DNA of 64,000 bases from Polyangia bacterium. Lineage in GTDB: Bacteria; Myxococcota_A; Polyangia; Fen-1088. Location of the stretch: the NCBI GenBank assembly GCA_036268875.1, contig DATATI010000080.1, positions 1 through 64,000 of the forward strand, in the 5' to 3' direction. The notes below the pieces were generated by a model, which was not told where the DNA came from, did not search any database, and saw only the letters and a list, made by a program, of their open reading frames with translations. A program made the position numbers and the translations under genes. Numbering within the stretch: position 1 is the stretch's first letter; each line of letters opens with the position of its first letter. Positions 44,007 through 53,446 of the stretch are shown here, one piece after another.

Positions 44007-45422
44007 GTGATCGGATCGGTGCCCGCCGACGATCCCACCCCGCGCGTGCTGGCGCTGCTACGCCGGCACGGCTGGAACGCCACCTCGTTTCAAGTTCTGG
44101 AAGAAGGCTTTCGTTACTGGTTCGACGGCGACGACGCCTGCGTGGCCTATGTCGACACCCCGGAGGCCTGGGTGGCGGCGGGCGCACCCATCGCGCCAGC
44201 GGAGCAGTTGTCGCTGGTGGCCGAGCGGTTCGCCCAGGCCGCCGCGCGGCAGCACCGGCGCGCGTTGTTCTTCGGCACCGAGACACGTTTTTCTCGGCAA
44301 GGCGGGCTGCGGACGATGTTGATCGGCGAGCAGCCGGTCTGGGATCCGGCCCACTGGGCCGAGACCGTGGCGCGGACGGCGTCGCTGCGCGCGCAGCTTG
44401 GCCGCGCCCGCCGCAAGGGCGTCACCGTGCGCGCTGTCGACGCCGCGGACTTGGCCGATCCTCAGCAGCCACTGCGCCGGACCATCGCCGCGCTGGTCGA
44501 TCGCTGGCTGGCGGCGCGCCCGATGGCGCCGATGGGGTTTCTCGTCGACGTCCAGCCGTTCTCGTTCGCCGCCGAGCGACGCTATTTCGTCGCCGAACGC
44601 CACGGGGCGGTGGTCGGTTTTCTGGCCGCAGTGCCGATCTACGCCCGCGGCGGCTGGCTGTTCGAAGACCTGTTGCGCGACACCGGCACGCCCAACGGCA
44701 CCACCGAACTGCTCATCGATGCCGCGATGACCGCCGTCGCCGCCGAAGGCAGTCGCTACGTGACCCTGGGATTGGCGCCGCTGGCCGGGCCGGTGCGGGG
44801 CTGGCTGGGTTTGGCCCGGCGGTACGCCGCTGCCTTGTACGATTTCGCCGGCGTCTACGGCTTCCGCGCCCGCTTGCGTCCGGCGCGCTGGGATCCGATT
44901 TATCTCAGCGCCGGGACAAACGGGCGATCGCCGGTGCTGGTGGAAACCGTAGCGCTGCTGGACGCGCTGCGGGCCTTCGCGCGCGGTCGATTCTTCAGCT
45001 TCGGGATCGAGACCCTGCTACGCGGGCCGGCCCTGGTGGTGCGGGTGCTGGCGGCGTTGCTCCTGCCGTGGACCGCGCTGTTGGCCCTGGTCAGCGATCG
45101 GTTTTTTCCTGCCCCGGCGGTGCACACCGCCTGGGTCGGCTTCGACATCGCCCTCGCCGGCGCGCTGTTCGCGTTGGCCGCGCGCTGGCGGCGCTGGCTG
45201 GCTATGACGCTGGCGGTGGCCGTCACCGCGGATGCTGCAGCCACCACCGCCCAAATCATCCTCTACAACTTGCAAACCGTCGCCCCTGTAAACGGTAACC
45301 GTGCCACCAGCATCGGCGAGGCGGCGGTGCTGCTGATGGGAATCGCCGCGCCCACCACTGCCGCCGTCATATTATGGAATGGCATCGGGCATCGGCGCCG
45401 GGATCGAGCGGGGGCAGAATAG
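44007..45422 (+). CDS. DUF2156 (phosphatidylglycerol lysyltransferase C-terminal-like) membrane protein
   Basis: About 471 residues from the GTG at 44007; a TTG at 43998 is equally possible, and upstream codons in the open frame overlap the small Cys gene. The N-terminal 320 residues form a GNAT-like tandem as in the catalytic part of MprF/LysX-type aminoacyl-lipid synthases (FQVLEEGFRYWFDGDDACVA, TMLIGEQPVWDP, VGFLAAVPIYARGGWLFEDL, RYVTLGLAPLAG). The order is inverted compared with MprF: here the roughly four membrane segments lie at the C-terminus. It may transfer an aminoacyl group from tRNA to a lipid, but the substrate is open. Confidence 0.8.
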   Translation: MIGSVPADDPTPRVLALLRRHGWNATSFQVLEEGFRYWFDGDDACVAYVDTPEAWVAAGAPIAPAEQLSLVAERFAQAAARQHRRALFFGTETRFSRQGGLRTMLIGEQPVWDPAHWAETVARTASLRAQLGRARRKGVTVRAVDAADLADPQQPLRRTIAALVDRWLAARPMAPMGFLVDVQPFSFAAERRYFVAERHGAVVGFLAAVPIYARGGWLFEDLLRDTGTPNGTTELLIDAAMTAVAAEGSRYVTLGLAPLAGPVRGWLGLARRYAAALYDFAGVYGFRARLRPARWDPIYLSAGTNGRSPVLVETVALLDALRAFARGRFFSFGIETLLRGPALVVRVLAALLLPWTALLALVSDRFFPAPAVHTAWVGFDIALAGALFALAARWRRWLAMTLAVAVTADAAATTAQIILYNLQTVAPVNGNRATSIGEAAVLLMGIAAPTTAAVILWNGIGHRRRDRAGAE

Positions 45423-45534
45423 GTCGGACCAATCGAGCGGTGCCGGGAGGATCTTTCGTCAGGGATGAAAAGAAGACGTTTTACCTGCCTGCTGTCTTCC
45501 GGCCCGGCGTCCATGTCCTAGGAGGCAAACCCCA

Positions 45535-47292
45535 TTGCGTAAGTTATTTTCAACGCTAGGGCTTTTGGTATTTGTCCCGCCCTTGGTTTTGGCTGTCGGG
45601 TGCTCGGGCAACATCGCCGGACCCGCCGGACAGAGTGGCGGGGGCGGTAACTCCGTCGTCGGTCCAACCGGATCAGGCGGGAACACGGTCGTTGGCACCG
45701 GCAGCGGCGGCAGCGGCGGTGTCATGGCAATCCCCGGGAAACCGTCCAGCCTCCTTGGTTTGGCCAGCGGGGACAACCCGACGGCGCACATGCACAAGTT
45801 GACGGCGACCGAGTTCGCCAACAGCGTGCACGATCTGCTGGGCGACGCGGCGCCACTCTCGGCGATCGAGGTGGACACCACCACCGGCGGCTTCACGTCG
45901 GCGGCAGCGTCGGTGGCGACGATCTCGCCGGCCGGCGTGGCCCAATACGAAACCGCCAGCGGCATGGCGACCGACTATGTCTTCTCCGATCCGACGCGCG
46001 CCGCGGCTGTTCTCGGCTGCATGCCAGCCAGCAACACCGACCAGACGTGCGCCAAGCAGGCGATCACCACGCTCGGCCGGCGCGCTTTCCGTCGCCCGCT
46101 TACCGACGCCGAGGTCACCCGTTACGTGACGCTGGCGACCACCATCGCCGGCACCACGGGCAACACCATGCTCACCGGTCTCCGGCACGCGGTGTGGGCG
46201 ATTCTGCAGTCGCCCAGCTTTCTTTATCGCGTCGAGCTGGGCGCCCCCAGCGCCGCCGACGGCGGGCGCGACAAGTTCAGCGACTTTGAGATGGCGTCCC
46301 GGCTAGCCGGCGCGCTGTGGGGTTCGCTGCCCGATGATCCGCTGCTGGACGCCGCGGCGCAGGGAAAGCTCTCCACCGCCGACGACGTGAAGGCGCAGGC
46401 CCAGCGCATGCTGGCTGACAACCGCATGCACCGGGCGTTCACCGCCTTCGTCGCTGATCTCTACGACAAGACCGACCTCGACCAGGCGACCAAAGATCAG
46501 ACGTTGTATCCGACGTTCACCAGCACCCTGCGCGATGCCATGCAACACGAGATCGAGCAGCGCATCGACGACATGGTGTTCACCGACAAGGGCGACTACC
46601 TCTCGCTGCTGGAGAGCAAGACCACCTTCGTGAACAACGAGCTGGCCGCGTACTACGGCCTGCCGACGGCGGCCACCGATTCATGGCGCAAGGTCACGCT
46701 GCCTGACGATCCGCCGCGGGTCGGCCTGCTGGGCGCGGGCGCCATCCTGGCCGCGCAAGGCTTGCCGGCACGCACGTCGCCCACGTCGCGCGGCAAGTTC
46801 ATCGACACCGCGATCTTGTGCCGGACGATCCCGCCACCGCCGAACATGGTGCCGCCGCTTCCGGATCAATCCGACGAGCCGAACACCACCGTCCGGCAGC
46901 GCCTGACCATGCACCGCACGATGGCCTCGTGCGCGGCTTGCCACGCGCTGATGGATCCGATCGGCTTCGGCATGGAGACCTTCGGCACCGACGCCAAGTA
47001 CCGCACCACCGATAACAACCTGCCCATCGACGCCAGCGGCACGCTGGACGGGATGGACTTCAACGGCCTGACCCAGCTGGCAAGCGTCCTGCGCAAGGAA
47101 GCTTCAGCCGGCCCCTGCCTGGTGTCGATGGTCTATACGTACCTGCAAGGACGCGCCATCAATGACAAGGATGCGCCCTCGCTGGACACGCTGGCCACCA
47201 GCTTTGCGTCGGGTGGCAACCACGTCGATCAACTGTTGTTGCAGCTGGTGACCAGCGATTCATTCCGTTTTGTCGAGCCGGCCAAGCCGTAG
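45535..47292 (+). CDS. DUF1592/DUF1588-family lipoprotein
   Basis: 585 residues from a TTG start preceded by GGAGG (45521-45525). Lipobox VLAVGC, then a short Gly-rich tether. Domains in order: a DUF1587/1595-like opening (HKLTATEFANSVHDLLGDAA; TLGRRAFRRPLTDAEVTRYV), DUF1592 (FEMASRLAGALWGSLPDDPL; TFVNNELAAYYGL), DUF1588 (GAILAAQGLPARTSPTSRGK; CAACHALMDPIGFGMETFG) and DUF1585 at the end. The CAACH motif could bind c-type heme. These proteins are regularly encoded next to DUF1552 proteins, as here, in Myxococcota and Planctomycetes; the pair's biochemical role is unknown. Confidence 0.92.
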   Translation: MRKLFSTLGLLVFVPPLVLAVGCSGNIAGPAGQSGGGGNSVVGPTGSGGNTVVGTGSGGSGGVMAIPGKPSSLLGLASGDNPTAHMHKLTATEFANSVHDLLGDAAPLSAIEVDTTTGGFTSAAASVATISPAGVAQYETASGMATDYVFSDPTRAAAVLGCMPASNTDQTCAKQAITTLGRRAFRRPLTDAEVTRYVTLATTIAGTTGNTMLTGLRHAVWAILQSPSFLYRVELGAPSAADGGRDKFSDFEMASRLAGALWGSLPDDPLLDAAAQGKLSTADDVKAQAQRMLADNRMHRAFTAFVADLYDKTDLDQATKDQTLYPTFTSTLRDAMQHEIEQRIDDMVFTDKGDYLSLLESKTTFVNNELAAYYGLPTAATDSWRKVTLPDDPPRVGLLGAGAILAAQGLPARTSPTSRGKFIDTAILCRTIPPPPNMVPPLPDQSDEPNTTVRQRLTMHRTMASCAACHALMDPIGFGMETFGTDAKYRTTDNNLPIDASGTLDGMDFNGLTQLASVLRKEASAGPCLVSMVYTYLQGRAINDKDAPSLDTLATSFASGGNHVDQLLLQLVTSDSFRFVEPAKP

Positions 47293-47307
47293 AAGGAGAC
47301 GAGACAC

Positions 47308-48684
47308 ATGGCACGCACCACACGCTCCATCATCCCGCGCCGCCTCGTTCTCCGCGGAATGCTCGCTGGCGGCGCCGCCAGCGTCGCCGTTCCCCTGCCC
47401 CGTCTGGCGGGCATGCTGAACGGCAACGGCACCGCGTACGCCGCCGGTGCCGCGATGCCGGTCCGTTTCGGCCTCTGGTTCTTCGGCAACGGCATCATCC
47501 CGAACCGCTGGGTCCCGGCGCGCACCGGCGTCGGTGACACCTGGGATCTCAGCGAACAGCTGCTGCCGCTGCAGGTCGTGAAGCCGTATCTGTCGGTGGT
47601 CACCGGGTTGACGATCAAGGTCCCGAACAACGCCCCGCACTCCAGCATGCCGTCGGCGGCCATCAGCGGTACGCAGGTGGGCGGCGGCGGGATGCAGACG
47701 CCGTCGATCGATCAGCTGATCGCCAAGGCCGTGGACACGTCGTCGCTGCTGTTCCACAACGGTCTGCACGTCGGCAACAGCAATCACAACGGCGCCACCG
47801 CGCTGGACCGCGGGATCTCGTACACGATGGCGAACTCGCCCAACCCACCGAACTACAGCCCGGCGGCGCTGTACAAACAGCTGGTGCAGTTCGCCAGCAC
47901 GGGCACCATGCCCAAGCCGCCGGATCCCGAGCTATTGAACCGCAAGCTGGTGCTGGACGCCGTTCTCGCCGACGCGAATTCGCTGCGGGCGAAGCTGGGC
48001 AAAGACGATCAGATGCGCCTGGACTTGCACCTGACGGGCCTCAACCAGCTGGAGCAGCAGGTGGTGGCGGCCGAGATGCCCAAGGCCACCGGAATGATCG
48101 TCGATCCGGACAAGGCGTACGCCACGCGCGGCAGCGACAACGACAACCTGAACCGCTTGCGCGGGCAGGCGTTCGCAGACCTGTTGGTGTTCGCCATGGC
48201 CAGCGACCTCACCCGGGTCTTTTCCTTTCTCTTCTCGGCGCCGGCCAGCCATGGAGCCTATGTCAACTGCGGCCTGGACAGCGGCTCGTTCCACGAGGAC
48301 TACGGCCACCGCAACAGTTCGAAGGGCGTCGCCTATGCCACCGCCGGCTTCAACACCGGCGTGCGCTTCGCGATGTCGAACCTGGCCGACATGCTGTCGC
48401 GCATGAAAGAGACGCCCGACGGCGCCGGCAACTTACTGGACAACTCGTGCGTGTACACCACGTCCTGCGTGTCCGAGTCGCAGACCCACAGCGGCGTCGA
48501 CTTTCCCATCCTGGTGGCCGGCAAGGCGGGCGGCAAGCTCAAGGGCAACCAGCACATCCGCGTCCCCGACGACAACGTCAGCAAGGTGCCCTTCACGCTG
48601 CTGAACGCCATGGGCGGCACGGCAACGTCATTCGGAACCGCCGAAGGACAGGTGACGACCGGAATCTCCGAACTGCTCGCGTAG
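47308..48684 (+). CDS. DUF1552 protein, Tat-exported
   Basis: 458 residues, with AAGGAG before the ATG and only 15 bp after the DUF1592 gene. The N-terminus IPRRLVLRGMLAGGAASVAV carries twin arginines and a hydrophobic stretch, a Tat signal, which implies export in the folded state. The body fits DUF1552 (RFGLWFFGNGIIPNRWVPAR, TGLTIKVPNNAPHSSMPSAA, GSFHEDYGHRNSS, NSCVYTTSCVSESQTHSGVD), a family related to the alkaline-phosphatase-like DUF1501 group. Conserved His/Ser/Asp residues could bind metal. Probably works with the preceding lipoprotein. Confidence 0.92.
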   Translation: MARTTRSIIPRRLVLRGMLAGGAASVAVPLPRLAGMLNGNGTAYAAGAAMPVRFGLWFFGNGIIPNRWVPARTGVGDTWDLSEQLLPLQVVKPYLSVVTGLTIKVPNNAPHSSMPSAAISGTQVGGGGMQTPSIDQLIAKAVDTSSLLFHNGLHVGNSNHNGATALDRGISYTMANSPNPPNYSPAALYKQLVQFASTGTMPKPPDPELLNRKLVLDAVLADANSLRAKLGKDDQMRLDLHLTGLNQLEQQVVAAEMPKATGMIVDPDKAYATRGSDNDNLNRLRGQAFADLLVFAMASDLTRVFSFLFSAPASHGAYVNCGLDSGSFHEDYGHRNSSKGVAYATAGFNTGVRFAMSNLADMLSRMKETPDGAGNLLDNSCVYTTSCVSESQTHSGVDFPILVAGKAGGKLKGNQHIRVPDDNVSKVPFTLLNAMGGTATSFGTAEGQVTTGISELLA

Positions 48685-48694
48685 GTGTCTCGGC

Positions 48695-50167
48695 ATGAAT
48701 GATCGTTGGCTCGCCGGTCGGTTGGTATTGGCGCTGGTGCTGGGTGCAGGAGGGTGCGGTGGAAATTCGTCCGGCGGTGAATCCCCGGATGCGGCCTCCG
48801 GCAGCGGCGGCAGCAGCACCGGCTCGGGTAGCGGTGGCGGCAGCGGCGGACAGGGCAGCGGCGGCAGCGGGGGGACGACGACCTCGTCGGGATCCGGCGG
48901 CACGGTCGGTGGCAGCGGGAGCGGCGGCACCGCCGGCCCCGGCAGCGGCGGCAGCATTGGCACCACCGGCAACGGCGGATCAATCGGTGGCGGCAAAGAC
49001 GTCGCCGGCCCCCCCATCACCATCACAGAGTTCGCCATCCCCACCTCCAGCCAGCCGGGCGGCCTGTGCGCTGGCCCCGACGGCAAGATCTGGTTTCTTC
49101 ACCAAAGCACTGCGCCCAGCGCGGTCGGCAACCTGACCACTGCCGGGACGAACTTCGCGCTGATCAACATCGGCGTCACCAACACTGGCCCCATCTCCAT
49201 CACCGGCGGGCCCGACGGCAACGTTTGGTACACCAAGCAAGGCGGCCTGGGCAAAGTCACGCCGGGCGGACAGGACAGCGAGTTCGGCGCCGGCGGCGGC
49301 GACAGCGGCGTCATCATCGCCGGCCCCGACGGCAACCTGTGGTTCACCGAACCTTTGCACGACAAGATCGCCCGTGCCGCGCCGGCGAACGCCGCGGTCA
49401 CGCAGTACAACCTGCCCACCGCCGGCTGTCACCCCTTCGGCATCACCGTCGGCCCTGACGGCAACCTGTGGTTCACCGAATCTGCCGCCGTCGGCAACAA
49501 GATCGGAAAGATCACCCCCGCCGGCATGGTCACCGAGTATCCAGTCCCCACCGCCGCCGCCAACCCGCTCAACATCGTCAAGAGCACCGACGGTAACTTG
49601 TGGTTCACCGAGTTCGACGGCCACAAGGTTGGAAAGATCACCCCTGCCGGCATGGTCACCGAATACCCGCTTGGCTCGGATGGCAAGCCCAACGGCATCG
49701 CCGCCGACGGCGATGGGAACATGTGGTTCACCGAGGGTGGCGGCCCGAACCTGATAGGCCGCATCACCCCGATGGGCGCCATCTCTGAATACACCATCCC
49801 CTCGGCCAACGCCGACGGCGCCGGCATTGCCCTCGGTCCCGACAAAAACATCTGGTTCGCTGAGCTGTCGACCAACAAGATCGCCCGCATCAGCAACCTC
49901 GCCGGCGGCGGCACCATCAACAGCATCACGGGCGGCGACGGCGCGATGGTCACCCTGGGCCGGATGTGCGCCAAGGACAGCGATTGCGTCGACAGTGGCA
50001 AGGCTTGCGGCGGCGACGTCTGCAGCTCGGCGACAACGCCGCACAGCTGCGTCCTGGCATCGTCCGGCGATCCCGGCACCTGCGCCACCGACGCCGACTG
50101 CTGGTGCATGAGCATGGGCGCCACCTGCGCCGCCGCGACCCACCACTGCTCGATGACGCAGTTTTAG
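48695..50167 (+). CDS. Vgb/NHL-type beta-propeller lipoprotein with Cys-rich tail
   Basis: 490 residues, starting 10 bp after the DUF1552 gene. Lipobox VLGAGGC, about 90 residues of Gly/Ser tether, then at least seven blades built on GPDGNLWFTE (variants at about every 42 residues), as in virginiamycin B lyase and other streptogramin-lyase-like propellers. A C-terminal region of about 65 residues has twelve Cys in pairs (CAKDSDCVDSGKACGGDVC; CATDADCWCMS), a disulfide module found in many myxobacterial surface proteins. Lyase activity is not implied; the fold is likely used for binding. Confidence 0.88.
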   Translation: MNDRWLAGRLVLALVLGAGGCGGNSSGGESPDAASGSGGSSTGSGSGGGSGGQGSGGSGGTTTSSGSGGTVGGSGSGGTAGPGSGGSIGTTGNGGSIGGGKDVAGPPITITEFAIPTSSQPGGLCAGPDGKIWFLHQSTAPSAVGNLTTAGTNFALINIGVTNTGPISITGGPDGNVWYTKQGGLGKVTPGGQDSEFGAGGGDSGVIIAGPDGNLWFTEPLHDKIARAAPANAAVTQYNLPTAGCHPFGITVGPDGNLWFTESAAVGNKIGKITPAGMVTEYPVPTAAANPLNIVKSTDGNLWFTEFDGHKVGKITPAGMVTEYPLGSDGKPNGIAADGDGNMWFTEGGGPNLIGRITPMGAISEYTIPSANADGAGIALGPDKNIWFAELSTNKIARISNLAGGGTINSITGGDGAMVTLGRMCAKDSDCVDSGKACGGDVCSSATTPHSCVLASSGDPGTCATDADCWCMSMGATCAAATHHCSMTQF

Positions 50168-50209
50168 GATCTGTCGCGGCGCACGGCCTGCGACGACGAC
50201 CCGATCCGA

Positions 50210-51616
50210 TCAGGGAGCCGGGTCGTAAGGCAAACGCAAGACGACCGTGGCTCCCCGACCGGCGCTGCTGTCGGCGGTGATGGTGCCGCCGTGGGCTTCG
50301 ACGATGCGACGGACGATCCACAAGCCCAGGCCCAGGCCGCCGAATTTTTCGATCGATGCTGGACGCACGCCGCGATCAAAAATTCGCTCCCGATCGCCGG
50401 CCGCGACGCCGATTCCGCCGTCTTGGATGACGAGCTCGGCGTGTTCCGCGCGGCCCTGCACCGTCACCTCGACCGGTTCGCCGCGGCCGAACTTGAAGGC
50501 GTTGGCCAGCAGCTCTTCGATCACTTGCTCCAGGCGGTCGGGATCCCAGCGGCCCATCACCGCGGCGTCTCCCTTCACCGTCACCAAGCAGTCGGCACCG
50601 CTGGCGGCCTTTTCCTGGGCGGCCAATCCATTTTGAACCAGCACCGCCAGATCGACGGCCCGCCGGTGCAAGGTCACTTGCTCCCCGAGCTGCGCGACGT
50701 CCACCAGCCGTTCCGCCATACGCGCCAGCCGTTCGATCTGCGAGACCATCAACGACAGTCGGGCCTCCGTGCGCGGATCGCCACCATCGCCCTGCCGGGA
50801 CAGCATCGAAGCCAGTTGCAGCCGCAGCACAGTGAGCGGCGTCCGCAGTTCGTGGCCGGCGGCGTTCAGGAACTCGTCGCGGGCGTTCACCGCCTCGCGC
50901 AGCTCTCGTTCCGTCGCCAGGCGCCGACCCACTTCGTTTTCCAAGGCCCGCGCGCGTTGCTGTAGCACGGACACTTCGCGCATGCGGCGGTCGTCGCTGT
51001 CCAGGCCCAGATACGCCTCCGTCGGCACTGTCCGCGAATGAGCGTGGCACACCGCCTCGAAGCCACCACCGTCGGGTTGATCGCGAAAGTTGTCCATCCC
51101 GTATCCGCACAACAGCGAGAACGAACACTGCGCGCCAAGCTCGTTCCACAGGCCTTCAAGGGCGATGGCCGCCGACGCATTGCCGGCGCGCCACAAGCAG
51201 TCCACCATCTCGCCGTAGGCGCGCATATGACCGCTCGGGCCGCGTGCCACCGCCGCCTTCACTGCGACGGCCACTGAAGCAGAGAACCGCGCCCGATCCG
51301 GCGCGCCTTCGACCATGAATTTTGCCAGCATCTGCTCGGCGTCCAGCAGCATCAGCTCTCCGCTTTCGACGTGGACACCGGCGTCCACGCCCATCACCGC
51401 CAGGCGCGCGATCAACGCCTCCCGGTGTGGCGGCGTCATCACCACGAGCACCGGCTGCGCCGCGCGCAGGCCGCCCACGACGTACGTCGTCACCGTCTCG
51501 ATGAGGAACGCGTCCCGGTCGTAAAACTGGACCACGTGTTCATGTGCCGGCAAGGCATCCCCCGCCCGCCGAAAAAGACTTTCCGGCGGCTGCGAACCCA
51601 ATGCCACGGCAGACAT
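50210..51616 (-). CDS. MEDS-domain sensor histidine kinase
   Basis: 468 residues from the ATG at 51616. The MEDS sensory domain comes first (HEHVVQFYDRDAFLIETVTT, VESGELMLLDAEQMLAKFMV, LLCGYGMDNF), then a coiled linker, HisKA with the phospho-acceptor His in NAAGHELRTPLTVLRLQL, and HATPase_c (N-box ELLANAFKFG, G boxes IQDGGIGVAAGDRERIFDRG and GGLGLGLWIVRRIVEAHGG). No membrane segment, so it senses in the cytoplasm. MEDS domains were first noted in methanogen/methylotroph regulators and may bind hydrocarbon-derived ligands. The receiver gene just upstream on the same strand is the likely partner. Confidence 0.9.
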   Translation of the reverse strand: MSAVALGSQPPESLFRRAGDALPAHEHVVQFYDRDAFLIETVTTYVVGGLRAAQPVLVVMTPPHREALIARLAVMGVDAGVHVESGELMLLDAEQMLAKFMVEGAPDRARFSASVAVAVKAAVARGPSGHMRAYGEMVDCLWRAGNASAAIALEGLWNELGAQCSFSLLCGYGMDNFRDQPDGGGFEAVCHAHSRTVPTEAYLGLDSDDRRMREVSVLQQRARALENEVGRRLATERELREAVNARDEFLNAAGHELRTPLTVLRLQLASMLSRQGDGGDPRTEARLSLMVSQIERLARMAERLVDVAQLGEQVTLHRRAVDLAVLVQNGLAAQEKAASGADCLVTVKGDAAVMGRWDPDRLEQVIEELLANAFKFGRGEPVEVTVQGRAEHAELVIQDGGIGVAAGDRERIFDRGVRPASIEKFGGLGLGLWIVRRIVEAHGGTITADSSAGRGATVVLRLPYDPAP

Positions 51617-51733
51617 CAAGTGAAACCCTAAGATCGCGTTTCGCCAACGACAAGAGCGCAGGCGCGAAACTAGATGGTTTTCGCCAGCCGTTTCCACGAT
51701 CCTAGCCAGCCACCACCGCCCTCCCGAAGGCGG

Positions 51734-52093
51734 TCAGGCGTGGCGACGAATGACGTCCAACAGCCGGTCGAGCGGCAGCGGCTTGGGGATCACGGCCACC
51801 ACCGCGCCCGCGATGGGCTTGGTGGGCCCGGTCGCGGTCATCACACAGATGGGCAAGCCGCGCAGCGCCGGATCGGCCGCTACCTCTTGGGCGAACTCCC
51901 AGCCGGTCATGATCGGCATCATCAGGTCGAGAAGGATCAGCGCCGGCCGCAGCCCATCGTGAATCAAGCGCAGCGCCTCGCGGCCGTTCTTCGCCCCCCG
52001 CACCGCAAAGCCCTCCAGCTCCAAAAAATCCCGCATGGCCTCCAAAATGGCGTCGTCGTCGTCGACGACCAGGATCGGCGCCTTGTTCGCCAT
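51734..52093 (-). CDS. Response regulator (receiver domain only)
   Basis: 119 residues from the ATG at 52093; the longer frame to 52144 adds non-conserved residues. ILVVDDDDAILEAM, LILLDLMMPIMTG (acceptor Asp), CVMTATGPTKP and VIPKPLPLDRL are complete. No output domain. It lies between the cupin-type oxygenase gene and the MEDS kinase gene, all on the minus strand, so it is the probable phospho-acceptor of that kinase. Confidence 0.9.
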   Translation of the reverse strand: MANKAPILVVDDDDAILEAMRDFLELEGFAVRGAKNGREALRLIHDGLRPALILLDLMMPIMTGWEFAQEVAADPALRGLPICVMTATGPTKPIAGAVVAVIPKPLPLDRLLDVIRRHA

Positions 52094-52140
52094 GCCATCA
52101 CCATGCGCCCGAAAAGGCGCGGCGGGAATAGCGGCTCTGA

Positions 52141-53394
52141 TCAACGTGGGCGACGGGCAAGAACGCCAGCAGCGACCAGCACGGCCAGGACGGCACGCAG
52201 ATCGTCAAAGCGCATGGTGCGATCCCAGGCCAGGGCCTCCTCGGCGCGAAATTGGGCGTGGCGGGCCAGCTCGGTCAGGAACGGGCGGGCGGCCGCGGGC
52301 AGACTCCACTCGGCGCCGCGATAAAAAAAGCAGCGGACTTCACCGCCGTCTTTCATCGGCGCCACGATGAAAGACAGCGGCTGCTCGCCGACCCGGGCGA
52401 ACTCGTCGGAGCGCCGGATGGTGTCTTCGTCGGGCGCGGCGGGCGGCGCGGGCGGCGGCAAACCGGTGAGCTTGCTGGCAACGACGTTACGCATCCACAG
52501 CCGGTGCAAGAGCCGTCCGTCCATGTTGGCCAGCGACGCGCGCAGATCGGCGAGCAAGCCGTCCAGCTTGCTCGCCACCGACGGCGGGATCGCGCCGGCC
52601 GGCGCCTCTTCGCCGAGCGGCGCCAGAATGTCTTGCCGCCAATCGGCGCGGTTGGCGAATTGATCCTGAATGGCGCGGATAAACAGATCCATCACCGTCG
52701 TGCGGTCGGGGCTGATGCTGACGGCGATGGAATGTCCGACGGCGCGGGCGACATGCCATGTGCCGGGTGGCAGATAAAGGAGATGCCCTGGCTCGAGCAG
52801 CGCCGAATCAAATTGCGACACATCCGGCGGCGGCACCGGCGTTCCGTCGTCGCGCAGGGCGCTCTGGTGCGTGCCGATGCCGGTCCAGTGCGGCTGGCCG
52901 GACGCGCCGATGAACAGGCCTTCGCCTGGCGCCGCCACCACCGGGGCGCGCGAGAACCGCCATTGCTTCTTCCCCGACACCTGCAACACGAAGACGTGGT
53001 GCTTGTCCGCGTGCACGGCGAACCCGCGACCGTCGCCGGAAGCATACAGCTTGGCGAAGGCCGGCCCGCCGGGAACGTCCAGCTCGCGGCGGAAGGCCTG
53101 AATGAAGGGGGCCAACCGAGGCGCGTTGGTCACCGAGGCGCAGATGGTGAACCCGGCCATGAACAATGTACCCGCCTGTTCGGGCAGCGCGGGCATCTCG
53201 ATCTGGATGCCCTGGCCGTCCAGGCTGACCGCCTTCAGATCATCGACGCCTTCGAAATCGCGCCAGGTGGCCACGTCGTAGATGGCATTGAATTTGTCGG
53301 GCGGCCCGGGAATGTGCAGCGGCCGGCGGTCCCAGTATTCGCGGAAAAATGTCTCGCGACCGACCGGGTCCAGCAAGAACTGCAGCTCGGACAT
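52141..53394 (-). CDS. JmjC/cupin-4 family Fe(II)/2-oxoglutarate oxygenase-like protein
   Basis: 417 residues. The DSBH core shows GFAVHADKHHVFVLQVSGKK (HxD metal ligands in HAD) and, after the inner strands, YLPPGTWHVARAVGHSIAVS with the distal His. FFREYWDRRPLHIPGPPDKF at the N-terminus is the typical entry of YcfD/MINA53-like ribosomal oxygenases, and the C-terminal half is helical with a winged-helix-like end. Bacterial YcfD hydroxylates an Arg in ribosomal protein L16; whether this homologue does the same is not known. First gene of the operon with the two-component pair. Confidence 0.87.
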   Translation of the reverse strand: MSELQFLLDPVGRETFFREYWDRRPLHIPGPPDKFNAIYDVATWRDFEGVDDLKAVSLDGQGIQIEMPALPEQAGTLFMAGFTICASVTNAPRLAPFIQAFRRELDVPGGPAFAKLYASGDGRGFAVHADKHHVFVLQVSGKKQWRFSRAPVVAAPGEGLFIGASGQPHWTGIGTHQSALRDDGTPVPPPDVSQFDSALLEPGHLLYLPPGTWHVARAVGHSIAVSISPDRTTVMDLFIRAIQDQFANRADWRQDILAPLGEEAPAGAIPPSVASKLDGLLADLRASLANMDGRLLHRLWMRNVVASKLTGLPPPAPPAAPDEDTIRRSDEFARVGEQPLSFIVAPMKDGGEVRCFFYRGAEWSLPAAARPFLTELARHAQFRAEEALAWDRTMRFDDLRAVLAVLVAAGVLARRPR

Positions 53395-53446
53395 CCGGTC
53401 AGTCTACACACGTTTTCTCGGGCACAACCACCCGGCGCACGGGTCG

